Origin: Liolophura sinensis
Lineage: Eukaryota > Mollusca > Polyplacophora > Chitonida > Chitonidae
Assembly: GCF_032854445.1 (NCBI RefSeq)
Contig: NC_088298.1
Coordinates: forward strand, 6,933,504-6,997,503
Reading direction: 5' to 3'
DNA: 64,000 nucleotides
Part shown: in pieces, positions 35,110 through 46,053 of the stretch
How the letters are laid out: every line of letters begins with the position of its first letter
How positions within the stretch are numbered: the stretch's first letter is position 1
The notes under the pieces: model-generated
What the model was told of the DNA's origin: nothing
The model's database searches: none
Seen by the model: the letters and a program-made list of their open reading frames with translations, nothing else
Program-made: the position numbers and the translations under genes

Positions 35110-35330
35110 AACAAGTCGTCATCGGCGATGATGTGGCCGTTTGCGCAGACTGACGTCCGTGGAATACCACTTTTCTTCCACCAATGTGGTCTGCATATCT
35201 GTACGTCACTTGTCGGAAAGTTCGTGAATAGCTTGCAAAAGTTAGGTGGTTTATTCAGGCCAACCGCCCACCTCTGCCCTCCCCCTTTCCTTCAACCATG
35301 AAATTGACCGCCATCGTATAAATAAAAATT
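35110..35330 (+). mobile_element. SINE family B copy, plus orientation
   Basis: The body is inverted relative to the 16.85-kb copy (GGTCTGCATATCTGTACGTC, ACTTGTCGGAAAGTTCG, TGCAAAAGTTAGGTGG) and is followed on the right by a tail-like CCATGAAATTGACCGCCATC and GTATAAATAAAAA. Confidence 0.55.
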
Positions 35331-37736
35331 CTTTATTTGGCCTTAAACATTAAATAAACAGATAAAATAGCATCGCATTCCATCAAAAAGCTGTATGAGG
35401 GAGCAATGCTTGCCATACATTTCACATCCAAAAAACGGAAAATACAACAATTATAATGATAACAATAAAAAGTTTTTGAAATGGCATTCGTTAATATTTA
35501 ATACAGTGCTTGATATTATTACTGCCAAAATCCATGCATTGTGTTTCTAGATCACGCGAGATATTGCGAGATGTCAGTCAAAGTGCATTCGCACCCTTCC
35601 AGAGCTGATGCGTTCATATCTCTGAAGCACTATCACCTGTTATCGCATGAATATTTCATTGTGCCAAATGAAAATGACACTGCGTTGTTTTCATATCGAG
35701 ATGAGAGATTATTCAATGTTAATGGCAGACGGTCCCGGTTGTCAATGGGTCAGCTTTTAACAAACCTTTCTTTTTATCCTGAACACCGTAAAAGGTTTCA
35801 GTTCGGAAAACTTTAGGTTGGCGCCGACACGTCCGATTAATGTCATGAACAAAAGTATTTTATTCTTTAAGGAAGGAATTATTTTTTTAGATGAGATAGG
35901 TCATTAATTATTGTAGAAATGATGGCAGAATAAATCCCCAAGGCATCTACACTGACGTCTTTATTTTTGACGTAGTTCCATAAGCGGAGTTTCGTTCGAT
36001 CGAACTCGCAAAACATCTAAAAATGTGACGTTGTGGCACTATAAATGTATCCCACCATTCTTTCTACCACCGACTTCGCTCGCCAAGCATCCATCGCCAA
36101 TCCACAATCACCACTATCAAACCTCGCAAAGTCGTAACGTTTGCACATCATTGCAACAACTCCCTTCCCCTACTCCCCTCCTTCACACCCTCACTACCCT
36201 TTCCAACTCCATCACGGAGCCGTGAAAAGAAAAACACCCACACGCAGCGTGCCCCTCACACACGGCCAACTTCTTGGAAAGTCGCTATACGTGTACATGC
36301 ATGACCGGAAGTCTGGGGAATCGTCCTCCTCTGACCACACACAACACCCATATATGTTAGTTGCGCAAGCAACAATGACAGAAAGTTGCATCGTCCAATA
36401 AAGACGGAAGCTGCCAGTGCAAATCAACAACAACACTGCAGAAGGTTGTAATATATGCATATCCTAGTCCTCAATACACCGTCTGCACCGTTTGCCTTTC
36501 TGTTTATCAACGCCCTGCAATAGGACACTTTCATATTTGCTATAGTTAGCCGAATAAACTAATATTACGTCTAATTATCAGGCTCTACACATTCATGACC
36601 ACACCAGTGAAATCTGACACCTCGGGCAAAGCTACCTTTACATACATCCCCCTCAACTCTTCCACTCGCTATCTCATGTCTTTACAGGCTTTTGAGCCGC
36701 AGACTACACAATGCACCGATCAATAAATCAGATGAATCCACCTTCGGAAGCTCAAAAAGACTTTATCCGCCTGTAAAAAGATGCACAAGCAGTCTGTCGT
36801 TTTCTAGAAACATTTATCTTAGTGCTTATTTGATTTGTTTCGTTTGTTTTTCCCCGAGGGCTTAACGCCCTTTTCCTCTATAATACCTCGACAATGTCTC
36901 TTTATAAAAAGCTTATCTGCATGAGGACATATCTATACATTTATTTTTGCCCTATCGTAAAGGATGCAATATCGAAGACACCAAAGACACGACGCCCCGC
37001 CCTAGTGATAGCGAAGGTAGTGACACCGTGCCATCGGGTGCACAACCCACCCCCTTCCCCCACACACACTCACGCACATAACACCAACTATCCACCCCCA
37101 ACCCATCTTGGCAAATACCCATGTTCTGAGTTCTCAACGAGGAAGTTTCGAAATCACGATGTTTAAAATCTGAGAGCAGACGCGATAAAACGGAATCTCT
37201 GTAATGCTATTCGCCTATGGCTTGTTAACACTGTTCATGTCATTGACTGGTAAACTCGTATATCAGCCGTCAGCCTAAATGGACTTCCCGTGTCAATAAT
37301 CGCTGGGATAATTCTCAGTACAACTTTCAAATCAAACGACTAAAGAACTAAGAAAGTATGTGAAGTTCGAAATCAAGACGCCAAAACAGTTTACTCTTTC
37401 TTTTTGCATGAATCGTGTAAAAAGAAAAAAGAAACAGTTTTCTTTATGCTGGAATGATACCTGGAATGTTTAAGGAGAATGAGTAAAATCAGTATCCAGA
37501 TGGTGAATTATGCAAGTTTATCAACTGTCGAAAATGTAAATTTGTATCTAATTTGAGTTTTGATTGCCACAAAGTCCAACGTGGCGATATAGCTCAACAC
37601 GACGACTAAGCGGAATATACCCACGGGGTGAGCGCAGTTAGACAAAGTTATACAGTAGAGATTCTCTGTCCATATTTACTTTACAAGAGAATAAACCTCA
37701 TTGGAAAACACAAGAAACTTAAATCAAAACACATCA
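35331..37736. other. Unassigned sequence
   Basis: A 91-codon plus frame (35541-35816) and Thr/Pro/His-rich frames in a C-rich stretch (36.05-36.25 and 37.04-37.1 kb) have no recognisable domain or splice context. About 36955-37035 resembles part of SINE family C (GAAGACACCAAAGACACGAC). Confidence 0.3.
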
Positions 37737-37737
37737 G

Positions 37738-37800
<63 letters not shown>

Positions 37801-37802
37801 AT
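37737..37802. repeat. (AAAT)n microsatellite, about 16 units
   Basis: An uninterrupted AAAT run. No SINE body remains next to it on the left; it may be the tail of a lost or very truncated copy. Confidence 0.95.
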
Positions 37803-38719
37803 TAAATTGCCTGAGTGTGGCATTGCCTTTTTGAAAGTCTCTGAAGTCTTCCCATCGGTTTACATGAGAAAGCCTAATTCATACATTCGACAGGCCAACG
37901 TTTAAGACGGTTCAGTCGTGAATCGGTTAACAGATTTCTCCACGAGAACCGGGTAATTGTGAAGCTTTATGTGAAGTGTTATTACATGGGTTTCTGAGTA
38001 CAAGTTATTGGCTAATAGATTTCTACCCTAAAGGACAGTCAACAAGACTTTACGATACACATGTATGTTAACGTACTTATGGGTATGGCGCTCTGTAGCT
38101 TCCCAAGCATGGACAGATATGAATCAATCCATAAAACTAACGGCCTATAATAATCACTGCTCCCGTTATTTGTACAAAATAACAATGCTGTTCCCCTCCC
38201 CGACCTAAGATAAAAGAGATTACTTCAAATTCTGTCATGGTAAATTATGTAGCAACATAAACGTCATTTTGTTGAGTGTTACGCGTTTGCATTTGCCTCC
38301 CGTCAATGATTATCAGCCAGCCATAACCATTAGCTAATGGCATCAATGGCCGAAACAGTATTTTGTTGTTATTATTACAATTGCTTTTGTTCTCGTCAAG
38401 TAAAATAAAGGAAGGAAACACCATTTTTGAGAGGGCGTCAAGAGCAGCATCAGCAATAACAGATAACAGCAATATCCATCATGCATCTTGTTGCCCGTCG
38501 TCTGTTTCGTTTCAGGTTAACCAAAGGGTAAAGGTCAAGGACATGGCGTTAAGCCGTTATTCAGAATTTTATTTCTTTAAAGGCCAGGCTCGCGGATATG
38601 CACGGTTAACTTCCTGAGCACTATAGACCATAAATTAGGGATATTCTACCAGTAGAGCCTCGGTACATGGCAATAATACCCAATGTTAAAACAGTGTATT
38701 GATGGTTTTTTGCACAGTT
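37803..38719. other. Unassigned sequence
   Basis: Overlapping frames at 38.25-38.6 kb on both strands are unsupported. Confidence 0.35.
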
Positions 38720-38734
38720 GGATGGCGGGTTGAT

Positions 38735-38977
38735 TTATTTATTTATTTATTTGATTAATGTTTTACCTCGTACTCAAGAATATTTCTCGTATACGACAGC
38801 CACCAACATTATGGTGGGAGAAAACCGGGCAGAGCCCGGGGGAAACTCATGGATATCCGCAGGTTGTTGCCAGACCTTTCCATGTGCGGCCGGAGTTGAA
38901 ACCAGCGATCGCATTGGTGACAGGTTTCTGGTCTATTGCGCCGCGCTCGTACTATCCCCCGCGGCCACAGCAGCTCC
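38735..38977 (-). mobile_element. SINE family A copy
   Basis: The ATTT tail, TAATGTTTTACCTCGTACTC, TATACGACAGCCACCAACAT, AACCGGGCAGAGCCCGGGGG and a head remnant ending GCGGCCACAGCAG are present. GGATGGCGGGTTGAT (38720-38734) and GGATGACTGTTGAT (38978-38991) are an imperfect duplication. Confidence 0.88.
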
Positions 38978-38991
38978 GGATGACTGTTGAT

Positions 38992-39741
38992 GTATTGTAC
39001 AATAAGATGAACATATAATTAATATTAAGCACTCATAAAATTTAAGCGACAATGAGACTTACGTAACCATCTCTCTTGGCTCCGGTAAGTGGCTTGCATA
39101 TTGAGAAGTTTTGGTGCCGAAACGGGCAGAGATCGAATCCCTAAACGTATGTTGAAAAGAAAGGCAAAAATAGGTATAACGACTAAAGAAAGTTTTTTTT
39201 TTAAATTTTGCGAATCCTATACACGTATAAGACTGGACCAAAGTGTAAATAATATCTTTAGGAACACACGGTTGGGAAGAGAATAACCCACCCAAACGGT
39301 TCCCCTAGTGGAATGGGACAGTAATATATTAAGGAACTTAAAATAGCAGCCTGTGCTTATTAGCTACTCAGACAGATTCTGCACAAATATTTGTAATCAA
39401 TCATCTTTTATGCCCATTTTTCAGAATATTGTATCATTTTGGCTTCGTTTACAGCTTGTCTCAAACACTAAACAGGATTAATTTCATGTATTACTCTGTT
39501 AATTTAATGTATTATTGAATATCCGTATTGTAAAGGTCGAATTTAAGGTAAAGTAATAATTTAGTTGTTGTTTTAGAATCTAGGCTCTGTTCTCAGTCTC
39601 CTGGTTTGAGTTTTTTATGTTGTAATTCTTCTTAAAAGGATTGTGCTTGTGGGCTAACAGTCAATGAGGCCAAGTCTCTGGTAAATTTACAAGGAGCCAA
39701 AATTGACTGTTAATAATTTGCCACTGTCGTAGCTCGTAGCA
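38992..39741. other. Unassigned sequence
   Basis: No repeat or supported exon. Confidence 0.4.
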
Positions 39742-40144
39742 CTGACACACCTATTGATTGACTGACACACCTATTGATTGACTGACACACCTATTGATTG
39801 ACTGACACACCTATTGATTGACGGAGACACCTATTGATTGACTGACACACCTATTGATTGACTGACACACCTATTGATTGACTGACACACCTATTGATTG
39901 ACTGACACACATATTGATTGACTAACACACGTATTGATTGACTGACACACGTATTGATTGACTGACACACGTATTGATTGACTGACACACGTATTGATTG
40001 ACTGACACACATATTGATTGACTGACACACCTATTGATTGACGGAGACATATATTGGTTGACTGACACACCTATTGATTGACTGACACACCTATTGATTG
40101 ACTGACACACCTATTGATTGACTGACACACGTATTGGTTGACTG
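39742..40144. repeat. Minisatellite, 20 bp unit, about 20 copies
   Basis: The unit ACTGACACACCTATTGATTG repeats head to tail with few changes (CTA, GTA or ATA variants; two copies with ACGGAGACA). There are no spacers. Minus-strand frames across it encode repeats of CQSINRCVSQS, a by-product. Confidence 0.97.
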
Positions 40145-40385
40145 AGACTAATAGGCCGGTCGAACGACCGACTGACACACTGACTGACTGATACATCCAT
40201 TGGCCCATTGACGACAGAACGACCGACACACGGCGATTGGCTGGCTGACACACCTATTGACCGACTAACACTGGTTGGCTGACCGAACGACTGACACACC
40301 CATTGGACTACTCACACATCCATTGGCCGACTGACACTGTTTAACTGACCGATACACTCACTGGCCTTCAGACACTGATTTACCA
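40145..40385. repeat. Degenerate continuation of the 20-bp minisatellite
   Basis: GACTGACACAC, CATTGGCC and GACCGA units continue with irregular spacing and rising divergence away from the homogeneous core, up to a small SINE tail piece (about 40387-40425, CGTCGTAAAACACCAATCAA). Confidence 0.75.
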
Positions 40386-40425
40386 ATGTACGTCGTAAAA
40401 CACCAATCAAATAAGTAAATCTTGT

Positions 40426-41228
40426 ATTGGCTTTTATTTATATTTGACAATGATTTGTAGACTAATATAGTGAATACTTCTTGGATCTGGAAATATAAAA
40501 CTCTTGCGCCTGTTTATCTTTGATACAGGAACAAATTTTGTGGAACGCGGACTTGAACTGTGGAAACCATTTACACATGGATGTGACCGCCAATGCAGGT
40601 ATACAGTCCCCTTGTGTTGGCCACTGTCACTCAGATATGTGGTAGTGAGGGACGACATCTCTATCAGCTAATTGGTAGACTCGCTAGAGGCACTTAAGTC
40701 GGGGCCGTGGCGAGCAATCAGGCCGATTAATAAACCCATGACTGGATGATAATGGCTATCCATCGGCTGCACCTAAAATAGGAACCTAATTAGCGCACTG
40801 AGACTTCGAAACGCCGAAAATTGGACTAAGTGACTAGATCGCTGGACGCTACTTCATTTGCAATCAGAGGCTTGTGGAAAAGTAAAATTAAGAAACCTAG
40901 GCCACGTGGTTTCATGTAGAAACGTTCTAGCCAACACAATCGAGTGAATCCATTACTTACCTGTAACTGAATTGATCAATTTGTCTTAAGCACTGAAATC
41001 AGAGTGTTATCTGGCTACAGACAAGTTCGATCGCCACAGGTTCATCTCAAAACAAATACTGCTAATGTTTAAACGCATGTTTTACACTGTGTATTTACAT
41101 GGTGGCTTAAATCGCCCATTAAATGATATGTATTTCCGTAAAAGCTTAAATACACGTTTCTTTATGACTAAAGGTGATACCAGATTAGTGTGAAACAGAC
41201 TGCTTAAAATGTTCAGTTCAGATACTGT
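40426..41228. other. Unassigned sequence
   Basis: A 74-codon minus frame (40434-40658) has no splice support. Nothing else. Confidence 0.35.
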
Positions 41229-41380
41229 AAGTCTGTATGTATGTATGTATGTATGTATGTAAGTGTGTATGTATGTATGTATGTGTGTCTGTATGTATGG
41301 ATGTATGGATGTATGCATACATGTCTGTCAGTATGTCTGTCAGTATGTATGCATGTATGTGTGTGTATGTGTATATGCAT
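41229..41380. repeat. (TGTA)n tetranucleotide tract, interrupted
   Basis: TGTATGTATGTATGTA with TGTGTGTA, GGATGTA and CTGTCAGTA interruptions. Frames across it give Cys/Met/Tyr/Val-only peptides and are not genes. Confidence 0.95.
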
Positions 41381-41428
41381 TAACTTGTTCTTTTGCGTAC
41401 AAATTTTTTTGTGCTTTGAATGTGTGCA

Positions 41429-41611
41429 GGGTCCTCTGTGACCAAGTGGTTAGCGTGTTAGCGCAGCACAATGGCTCAGGGACGTATCGAGAATGCGGTC
41501 GTCTTGAGTCCAAGTCCAGCTCATGTTGGCTTTTTCTCCGGTCGTGGTAAGGTGAGCCAGCAACCTGCTAACTTTTTCTTGATTACCGAGTAAAACATCA
41601 ATCAAATAAAT
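41429..41611 (+). mobile_element. SINE family A, diverged, internally deleted
   Basis: The head GGTCCTCTGTGACCAAGTGG, GTTAGCGTGTTAGCGCAGC, GAGTCCAAGTCCAGCTCATG and CTCCGGTCGTGG, then a jump to GAGTAAAACATCAATCAAAT. Flanks AATGTGTGCA and AATGTGCA may be a duplication. Confidence 0.85.
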
Positions 41612-41741
41612 CAATGTGCACTAAACCTTGTTTATGCAGACACAATTGTACAAAACAGTACACATGTACTTATTCACATTAGTCAAATCACCAACTAAAT
41701 GACAGGTATGGTGAGTGAGGAGGTCATTCATTCACTGTGCA

Positions 41742-41903
41742 ATGATTTCGACTGTCAGACGCTGCCTGGCGTTACGATATTTAGGCCTATTACTTATTTG
41801 TTTTCCCATCCTTGGAGGCGAAAAACAATCACAGGACAGTCTACGGGGTCAAAGTCGATGTCCTTCGATTACTGACAAGCATAATGCCTTGGGATTATTT
41901 TGA
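41742..41903 (+). CDS. Candidate small secreted or membrane-anchored peptide (53 codons)
   Basis: ATG at 41742 (G at -3) opens a frame starting MISTVRRCLALRYLGLLLIC. A basic N-region is followed by the hydrophobic core YLGLLLICFPILGG and a small-residue boundary before EKQSQD. This is a good signal-peptide or signal-anchor pattern. The remaining 27 residues have one Cys and no dibasic neuropeptide sites. It ends in TGA, with no strong donor inside. A SINE lies 130 bp upstream. Chance is possible at this length. Confidence 0.2.
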   Translation: MISTVRRCLALRYLGLLLICFPILGGEKQSQDSLRGQSRCPSITDKHNALGLF

Positions 41904-42158
41904 TGCATACGCATGCGCCGTACGCAAGTACCGGAAGTTTTCAGCTTAGAGAGGACAGCTTCTGTCAGACTACCCCAGGTGATCACGTGACCTCGACACA
42001 TCAATCCCGATTGACGTTTTAGCTTTGAATCTAAGGACGGCTTAAATTAGACTAGTCTTTAGGGATTCAGTTTGTAGACAGACTATCTGAAGGAAATTAC
42101 GTAGAGGACTTAAGGGTTGTGGGTTAATGCTATTGTCCATTGAAGACGTTGTCCAGTG

Positions 42159-42383
42159 TCAACATCGGTCGAAATTCACCGACGTCACGTGAGATGTTAA
42201 ACATGCTAATATAAACAGTTGCAATATTAGTCCGACTAGAATACTTCGTTTATTTGTGTATGGACTCAGTGGCCTATTTACATTTCCGTTTACGAATGTA
42301 ATTCTGTGCTTTGTATGATAATAATGCAAAACTTTGGGCGGGTATGTGTTCTTGTCATGAATGTTTGACATTCTGGACGACAT
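42159..42383 (-). CDS. Candidate N-terminal exon with one membrane segment
   Basis: ATG at 42383 (G at -3) starts a 74-codon frame. A polar N-terminal stretch of about 46 residues (MSSRMSNIHDKNTYPP...) is followed by KRSILVGLILQLFILACLTS, a plausible membrane helix, then VNFDRC and a stop. A possible donor ACGTCG|GTGAAT lies just after the helix, so the layout would fit a first exon of a type II membrane protein. I recognise no family. Confidence 0.22.
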   Translation of the reverse strand: MSSRMSNIHDKNTYPPKVLHYYHTKHRITFVNGNVNRPLSPYTNKRSILVGLILQLFILACLTSHVTSVNFDRC

Positions 42384-42504
42384 AACACAAGGAGACAGGT
42401 GGTGATGAGGCTGCGAGTGACGTGCCCTTGGGTTTTTACATCTGCTCTCTCACAGGCTGGGCAATGCTTATATCATTTGGTGCTGAATTCCTACAATTAC
42501 AATG

Positions 42505-42572
42505 TTGTCCGCTCTCGTATCAGTGAAATATTCTTGAGTACGGCGTTAAACGCCAGTCAAATAAATCAATAA
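42505..42572 (+). mobile_element. SINE tail fragment
   Basis: CTCGTATCAGTGAAATATTC, TTGAGTACGGCGTTAAACGC and CAGTCAAATAAATC match the shared tail. Confidence 0.8.
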
Positions 42573-42879
42573 CTAAATGTTGACCGCGGAATGTTTGGGA
42601 CTGAGCACTAAACGTTAACATTGTCGCTTATGAGAAATTAATATCCATATGGTTTGGGTGCCTGTACTAACCCTACACTTAAAGTTTGAACTTTTTCGCA
42701 TGCCAGATAGAGAGGATTCGTCTTCGTATTTGAGACATCATTGAAACTTGTTCGATCTCTTGACACTTGAAAAAATGTTTTGTATGATGGGTGTTTGGGA
42801 CTACCTCTTTGGTATACTTGATAATATCCTTATTTAAACTATTATAATGCAAATAGGATATATAGTAAGGGGTGGCTCA

Positions 42880-43035
42880 AAAAAGGCTTATTAGCGGTAG
42901 ATCCAGGATCAATCCTGGGTCGAGTCACACCTAAGACATTAAAAGAGGAAATTATAATTTCCTCGCTTGGCGTTCAGCATGAAGGGGATAGTGCAACGAC
43001 TGCTTGACCCATATCAGTATAATCAGTATAAAGTT
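42880..43035 (+). mobile_element. SINE family C fragment
   Basis: AGCGGTAGATCCAGG, CTGGGTCGAGTCACACCTAA, TTTCCTCGCTTGGCGTTCAG and GGGGATAGTGCAACGACTG match the copies at 6.7 and 45.6 kb. Confidence 0.8.
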
Positions 43036-43307
43036 TTTTCTCTTTTAAATGCCAATGAAATCAGTTAATAAATGCAGAGTAAACTGTCTGATGTCCTTTG
43101 CAATGTTCTTTGAGGTTCATATGAACCGGAGTCTTCTGAAAATGTCTTGCGATTATCGATTTGGAAGGAAGATTTGACTTTATGGTTTGCGAATGGTCGG
43201 ATAGTCGAACTTGTCGCTTACGTTGGACAATGGTCTTTTAGCGTTAATGTCTGGACATCAGGTCAATCCGGACTAATCAATTCTATGAAAAGGGTAAATT
43301 GACAGCT

Positions 43308-44022
43308 ATCACACTGTCATCACTGATGAAGTCTTACTCTCTGTGCTGTACATCTTTAATTACGTGTGACCATTTAGCTATTTATCACACTGTCGGCGCT
43401 GCTCCGGTCCTACTCTCTACGCTGTACATCTTTAATTCCGTGTGACCTTTTAGCTATTTATTACATTGTCAGCGCTGCTCCGGTCTTACTCTCTATGCTG
43501 TACATATTTAATTACGTGTGACCATTTAACTATTTATCACACTGTCGGCGCTGCTCCGGTCTTAATCTCTACGCTGTACATCTTTAATTACGTGTGACCA
43601 TTTAGCTATTTATCACACTGTCGGCGCTGCTCCGGTCTTACTCTCTACGCTGTACATCTTTAAGTACGTGTGACCATTTAGCTATTTATCACACTGTCAG
43701 CGCTGCTCCGGTCTTACTCTCTACGCTGTACATCTTTAATTACGTGTGACCATTTAGCTATTTATCACACTCTCGGCGCTGCTCCGGTCGTACTCTCTAC
43801 GCTGTACATCTTTAATTACGTGTGACCTTTTCGCTATTTATCACACTGTCAGCGCTGCTCCGGTCTTACTCTCTACGCTGTACATCTTTAATTACGTGTG
43901 ACCATTTAGCTATTTATCACACTGTCAGCGCTGCTCCGGTCTTACTCTCTACGCTGTACATCTTTAATTACGTGTGACCATTTAGCTATTTATCACACTG
44001 TCGCCGCTGCTCTGGTCTTATT
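43308..44022. repeat. Satellite array, 76 bp unit, about 9 copies
   Basis: The unit contains GCGCTGCTCCGGTCTTACTC, TCTACGCTGTACATCTTTAA and TTACGTGTGACCATTTAGCT. Spacing between GCTCCGG motifs is exactly 76 bp. The first copy is diverged (CATCACTGATGAAGTC in place of CGGCGCTGCTCCGGTC); the rest are nearly identical, suggesting recent homogenisation. Confidence 0.96.
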
Positions 44023-44214
44023 ATTTTAATTATTTTAAAGGCCGGGCAACCTTTAAAAGTGCATCTGGAAAACCTTAGCGTGTATGCCGTCATTAAAATG
44101 GACCAAAAATTTTGAGCCATGATATGAAATATTTTGACTGTCGCACTGAGCAGAATGAGGACCACCACTGATTCGTTGACAGCCATGGCGTTGTTGCAGC
44201 TGATGTGGGTTGAA

Positions 44215-44566
44215 ACCGCTTCGATGGCCTAATGGTTGGAGCGTCCGCCTCGAGGTCGGGATAAGTGGGATCAATTAAACCCAGATCCCGTCATAACACA
44301 AACATTAAAATCGCACTGTTTGCTGCCTCGCTTGGCGCTCAGCACTGAGAGGTTAGAGCAAGAAAACAGGACTGGTTGACACAGTGTCAAAATAATGTGA
44401 CTTGGTGAGGTGTCATGTCTGGTGTCTTCGGTATGATACTTCAGGGTGGCGGTGGCATTTTCACGGCATGCACTCGTCATGCCTCAAGAAGACAAAGTAT
44501 ATTTACACACACCTAATGACTCCTCATCGTCATATGGCGGCAAAATTGTTGAGTAGGACGTAAAAC
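44215..44566 (+). mobile_element. SINE family C, near full-length copy
   Basis: The tRNA-like head GATGGCCTAATGGTTGGAGC, GTCCGCCTCGAGGTCGGGAT and TGGGATCAATTAAACCC is followed by CTGCCTCGCTTGGCGCTCAG, GTGTCTTCGGTATGATAC and the tail TTGTTGAGTAGGACGTAAAA. The tail resembles that of family A although head and body differ. Confidence 0.75.
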
Positions 44567-44619
44567 CCCATTATACATGCATGCATCAAGTGGATTGACT
44601 GATATTAAGTTGATTGATT

Positions 44620-44720
44620 TTTGCATAACGCCATGCGCAAGAATTTAACACTAATATGGTGATGGTCAGTGTTATAGGTGAACGAAAGCACACTCTATGT
44701 TGTTGTGTATCAGCTGTCAC
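44620..44720 (-). mobile_element. SINE family B fragment
   Basis: TTTGCATAACGCCATGCGCA, AGAATTTAACACTAATATGG and GTCAGTGTTATAGGTGAACG are tail plus the start of the family B body. Confidence 0.5.
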
Positions 44721-44869
44721 AGAGCCGAGAGAAACTAGGTCACATGACTATCACATGACTGTTATGATGTAAGGTACGAGTTGCGCATTAAAGAGCTGTC
44801 TGTGTGTCAGTGGGGAGCGTGGTTCAGAGCTGGAAGCTGTGTTGTGTTTGTTTGAGATTTGATTTTAAT

Positions 44870-45140
44870 ATTTATTTATTTATTTATTTGATTGGTGTTT
44901 TACGCCGTACTCAAGAATATTTCACTTATACGACGGCGGCCAGCATTATGGTGGGTGGAAACCGGGCAAAGCCCGGGGGGAACCCACGACCATCCGCAGG
45001 TAGCCGACAAACTTTCCCACTTACGGCCGGAGAGGAAGCCAGCATGAGCTGGACTTGAACTCACAGCGACCGCATTGGTGAGAGGCTCCCGGGTCATTAG
45101 GCTGCGCTAGCGCGCTAACCGACTGAGCCACAGAGGCCCC
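44870..45140 (-). mobile_element. SINE family A, full-length copy with perfect target-site duplication
   Basis: A complete reversed element: (ATTT)n, GATTGGTGTTTTACGCCGTA, AACCGGGCAAAGCCCGGGGG, CATGAGCTGGACTTGAACTC and the head GCTAACCGACTGAGCCACAG. TTGATTTTAAT is repeated exactly at 44859-44869 and 45141-45151. It is the best preserved minus-strand copy. Confidence 0.97.
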
Positions 45141-45559
45141 TTGATTTTAATAAGTTGCTTGAATAACGAAATACGGGAGCAACGCAACACATGTTGTGTG
45201 TTTTCTTGTAAGATTCCAATCACTGAGAACATGGACTAATTTAAGAACTATTTTCCTGACATTTAAAATCAAACAACTTACAAAAACTCTGTGAAATGGG
45301 GCCGTTTCACATATATCTTGGTACATTTATTTTTATATAGTGATACAAATGCCCATAGTACTGAAATAATATCCCCAGAGTGACGCTTGCGATGAATATT
45401 TAAGGATACAGAAGTTAGTTCCTTTAAACTCACTGACAAAATGTACATTCTAACTATTTTCTGAATATAGTGTAATCCCTTTTAACGATAATACAGTTAC
45501 TTAATCCACTTTCAAAAATGACATCTAAAACCTGTCTGATGTATTCACCTTGAGGAGTG

Positions 45560-45893
45560 GTGTCATTTGTAATTGAGCGGCAGATCCAGGGTCTGTTCTG
45601 GGTCGAGTCACACCTAAGACCTTAACAGAGGACGTTGCAGCTTCCTCGCTTGGCATTAAGCATGAAGGGGACAGTGCACTGATTGTTTCACCCGTATCAG
45701 TATAATGGCTCGGGCGGGGCGCTTTACTTCCTTTCGTCTCAGTAAAGCAGCACGAGATAAAGGAGCGGTGGAAATCCGCCCTGCGACAAGGAGGCATATT
45801 ACATGCATTCTAAGGATTTCGTCGTCGTCATGTGACTGAAAAATTATTAAGTACGACGTTAAACCCAAAGCACTCACTCACTCACTCATTTGT
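45560..45893 (+). mobile_element. SINE family C copy
   Basis: GAGCGGCAGATCCAGG, TCTGGGTCGAGTCACACCTA, CTTCCTCGCTTGGCATTAAG and ATGGCTCGGGCGGGGCGCTT, then the tail CATGTGACTGAAAAATTATT, AAGTACGACGTTAAACCC and AAAGCACTCACTCACTCACT. The tail ends in a CACT repeat rather than AAAT. The 90-codon minus frame inside is part of the element. Confidence 0.8.
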
Positions 45894-45965
45894 GATCATC
45901 AGCGGGGTAATACATATTCGCTGTAAATCTACCGGTCAACCACCTTCTATTTTTTTGGAACGCCT

Positions 45966-46053
45966 GTTGGTCGAGTGGTCTAGCCGGTTAACATGTATTG
46001 CTGGCGATTTAGTGCCAGACTCTGAGGACGCTGGTTCGAAACCCACAGTGGTC
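45966..46053 (+). mobile_element. tRNA-like pseudogene or SINE head
   Basis: An A box TGGTCTAGCCGG (45976-45987) and a B box GGTTCGAAACC (46033-46043) are correctly ordered and about 45 bp apart, as in Leu/Ser-type tRNAs or SINE heads. The acceptor and T stems do not pair well, so it is not an intact tRNA gene. No family A, B or C body follows. Confidence 0.5.

Noticed and set aside
39742-40144. CRISPR-like regular direct repeats
   Set aside because: Units abut with no unique spacers and the genome is clearly animal; it is a minisatellite.
41241-41441. Cys/Met/Tyr/Val-rich frames
   Set aside because: Translation of an interrupted (TGTA)n tract.
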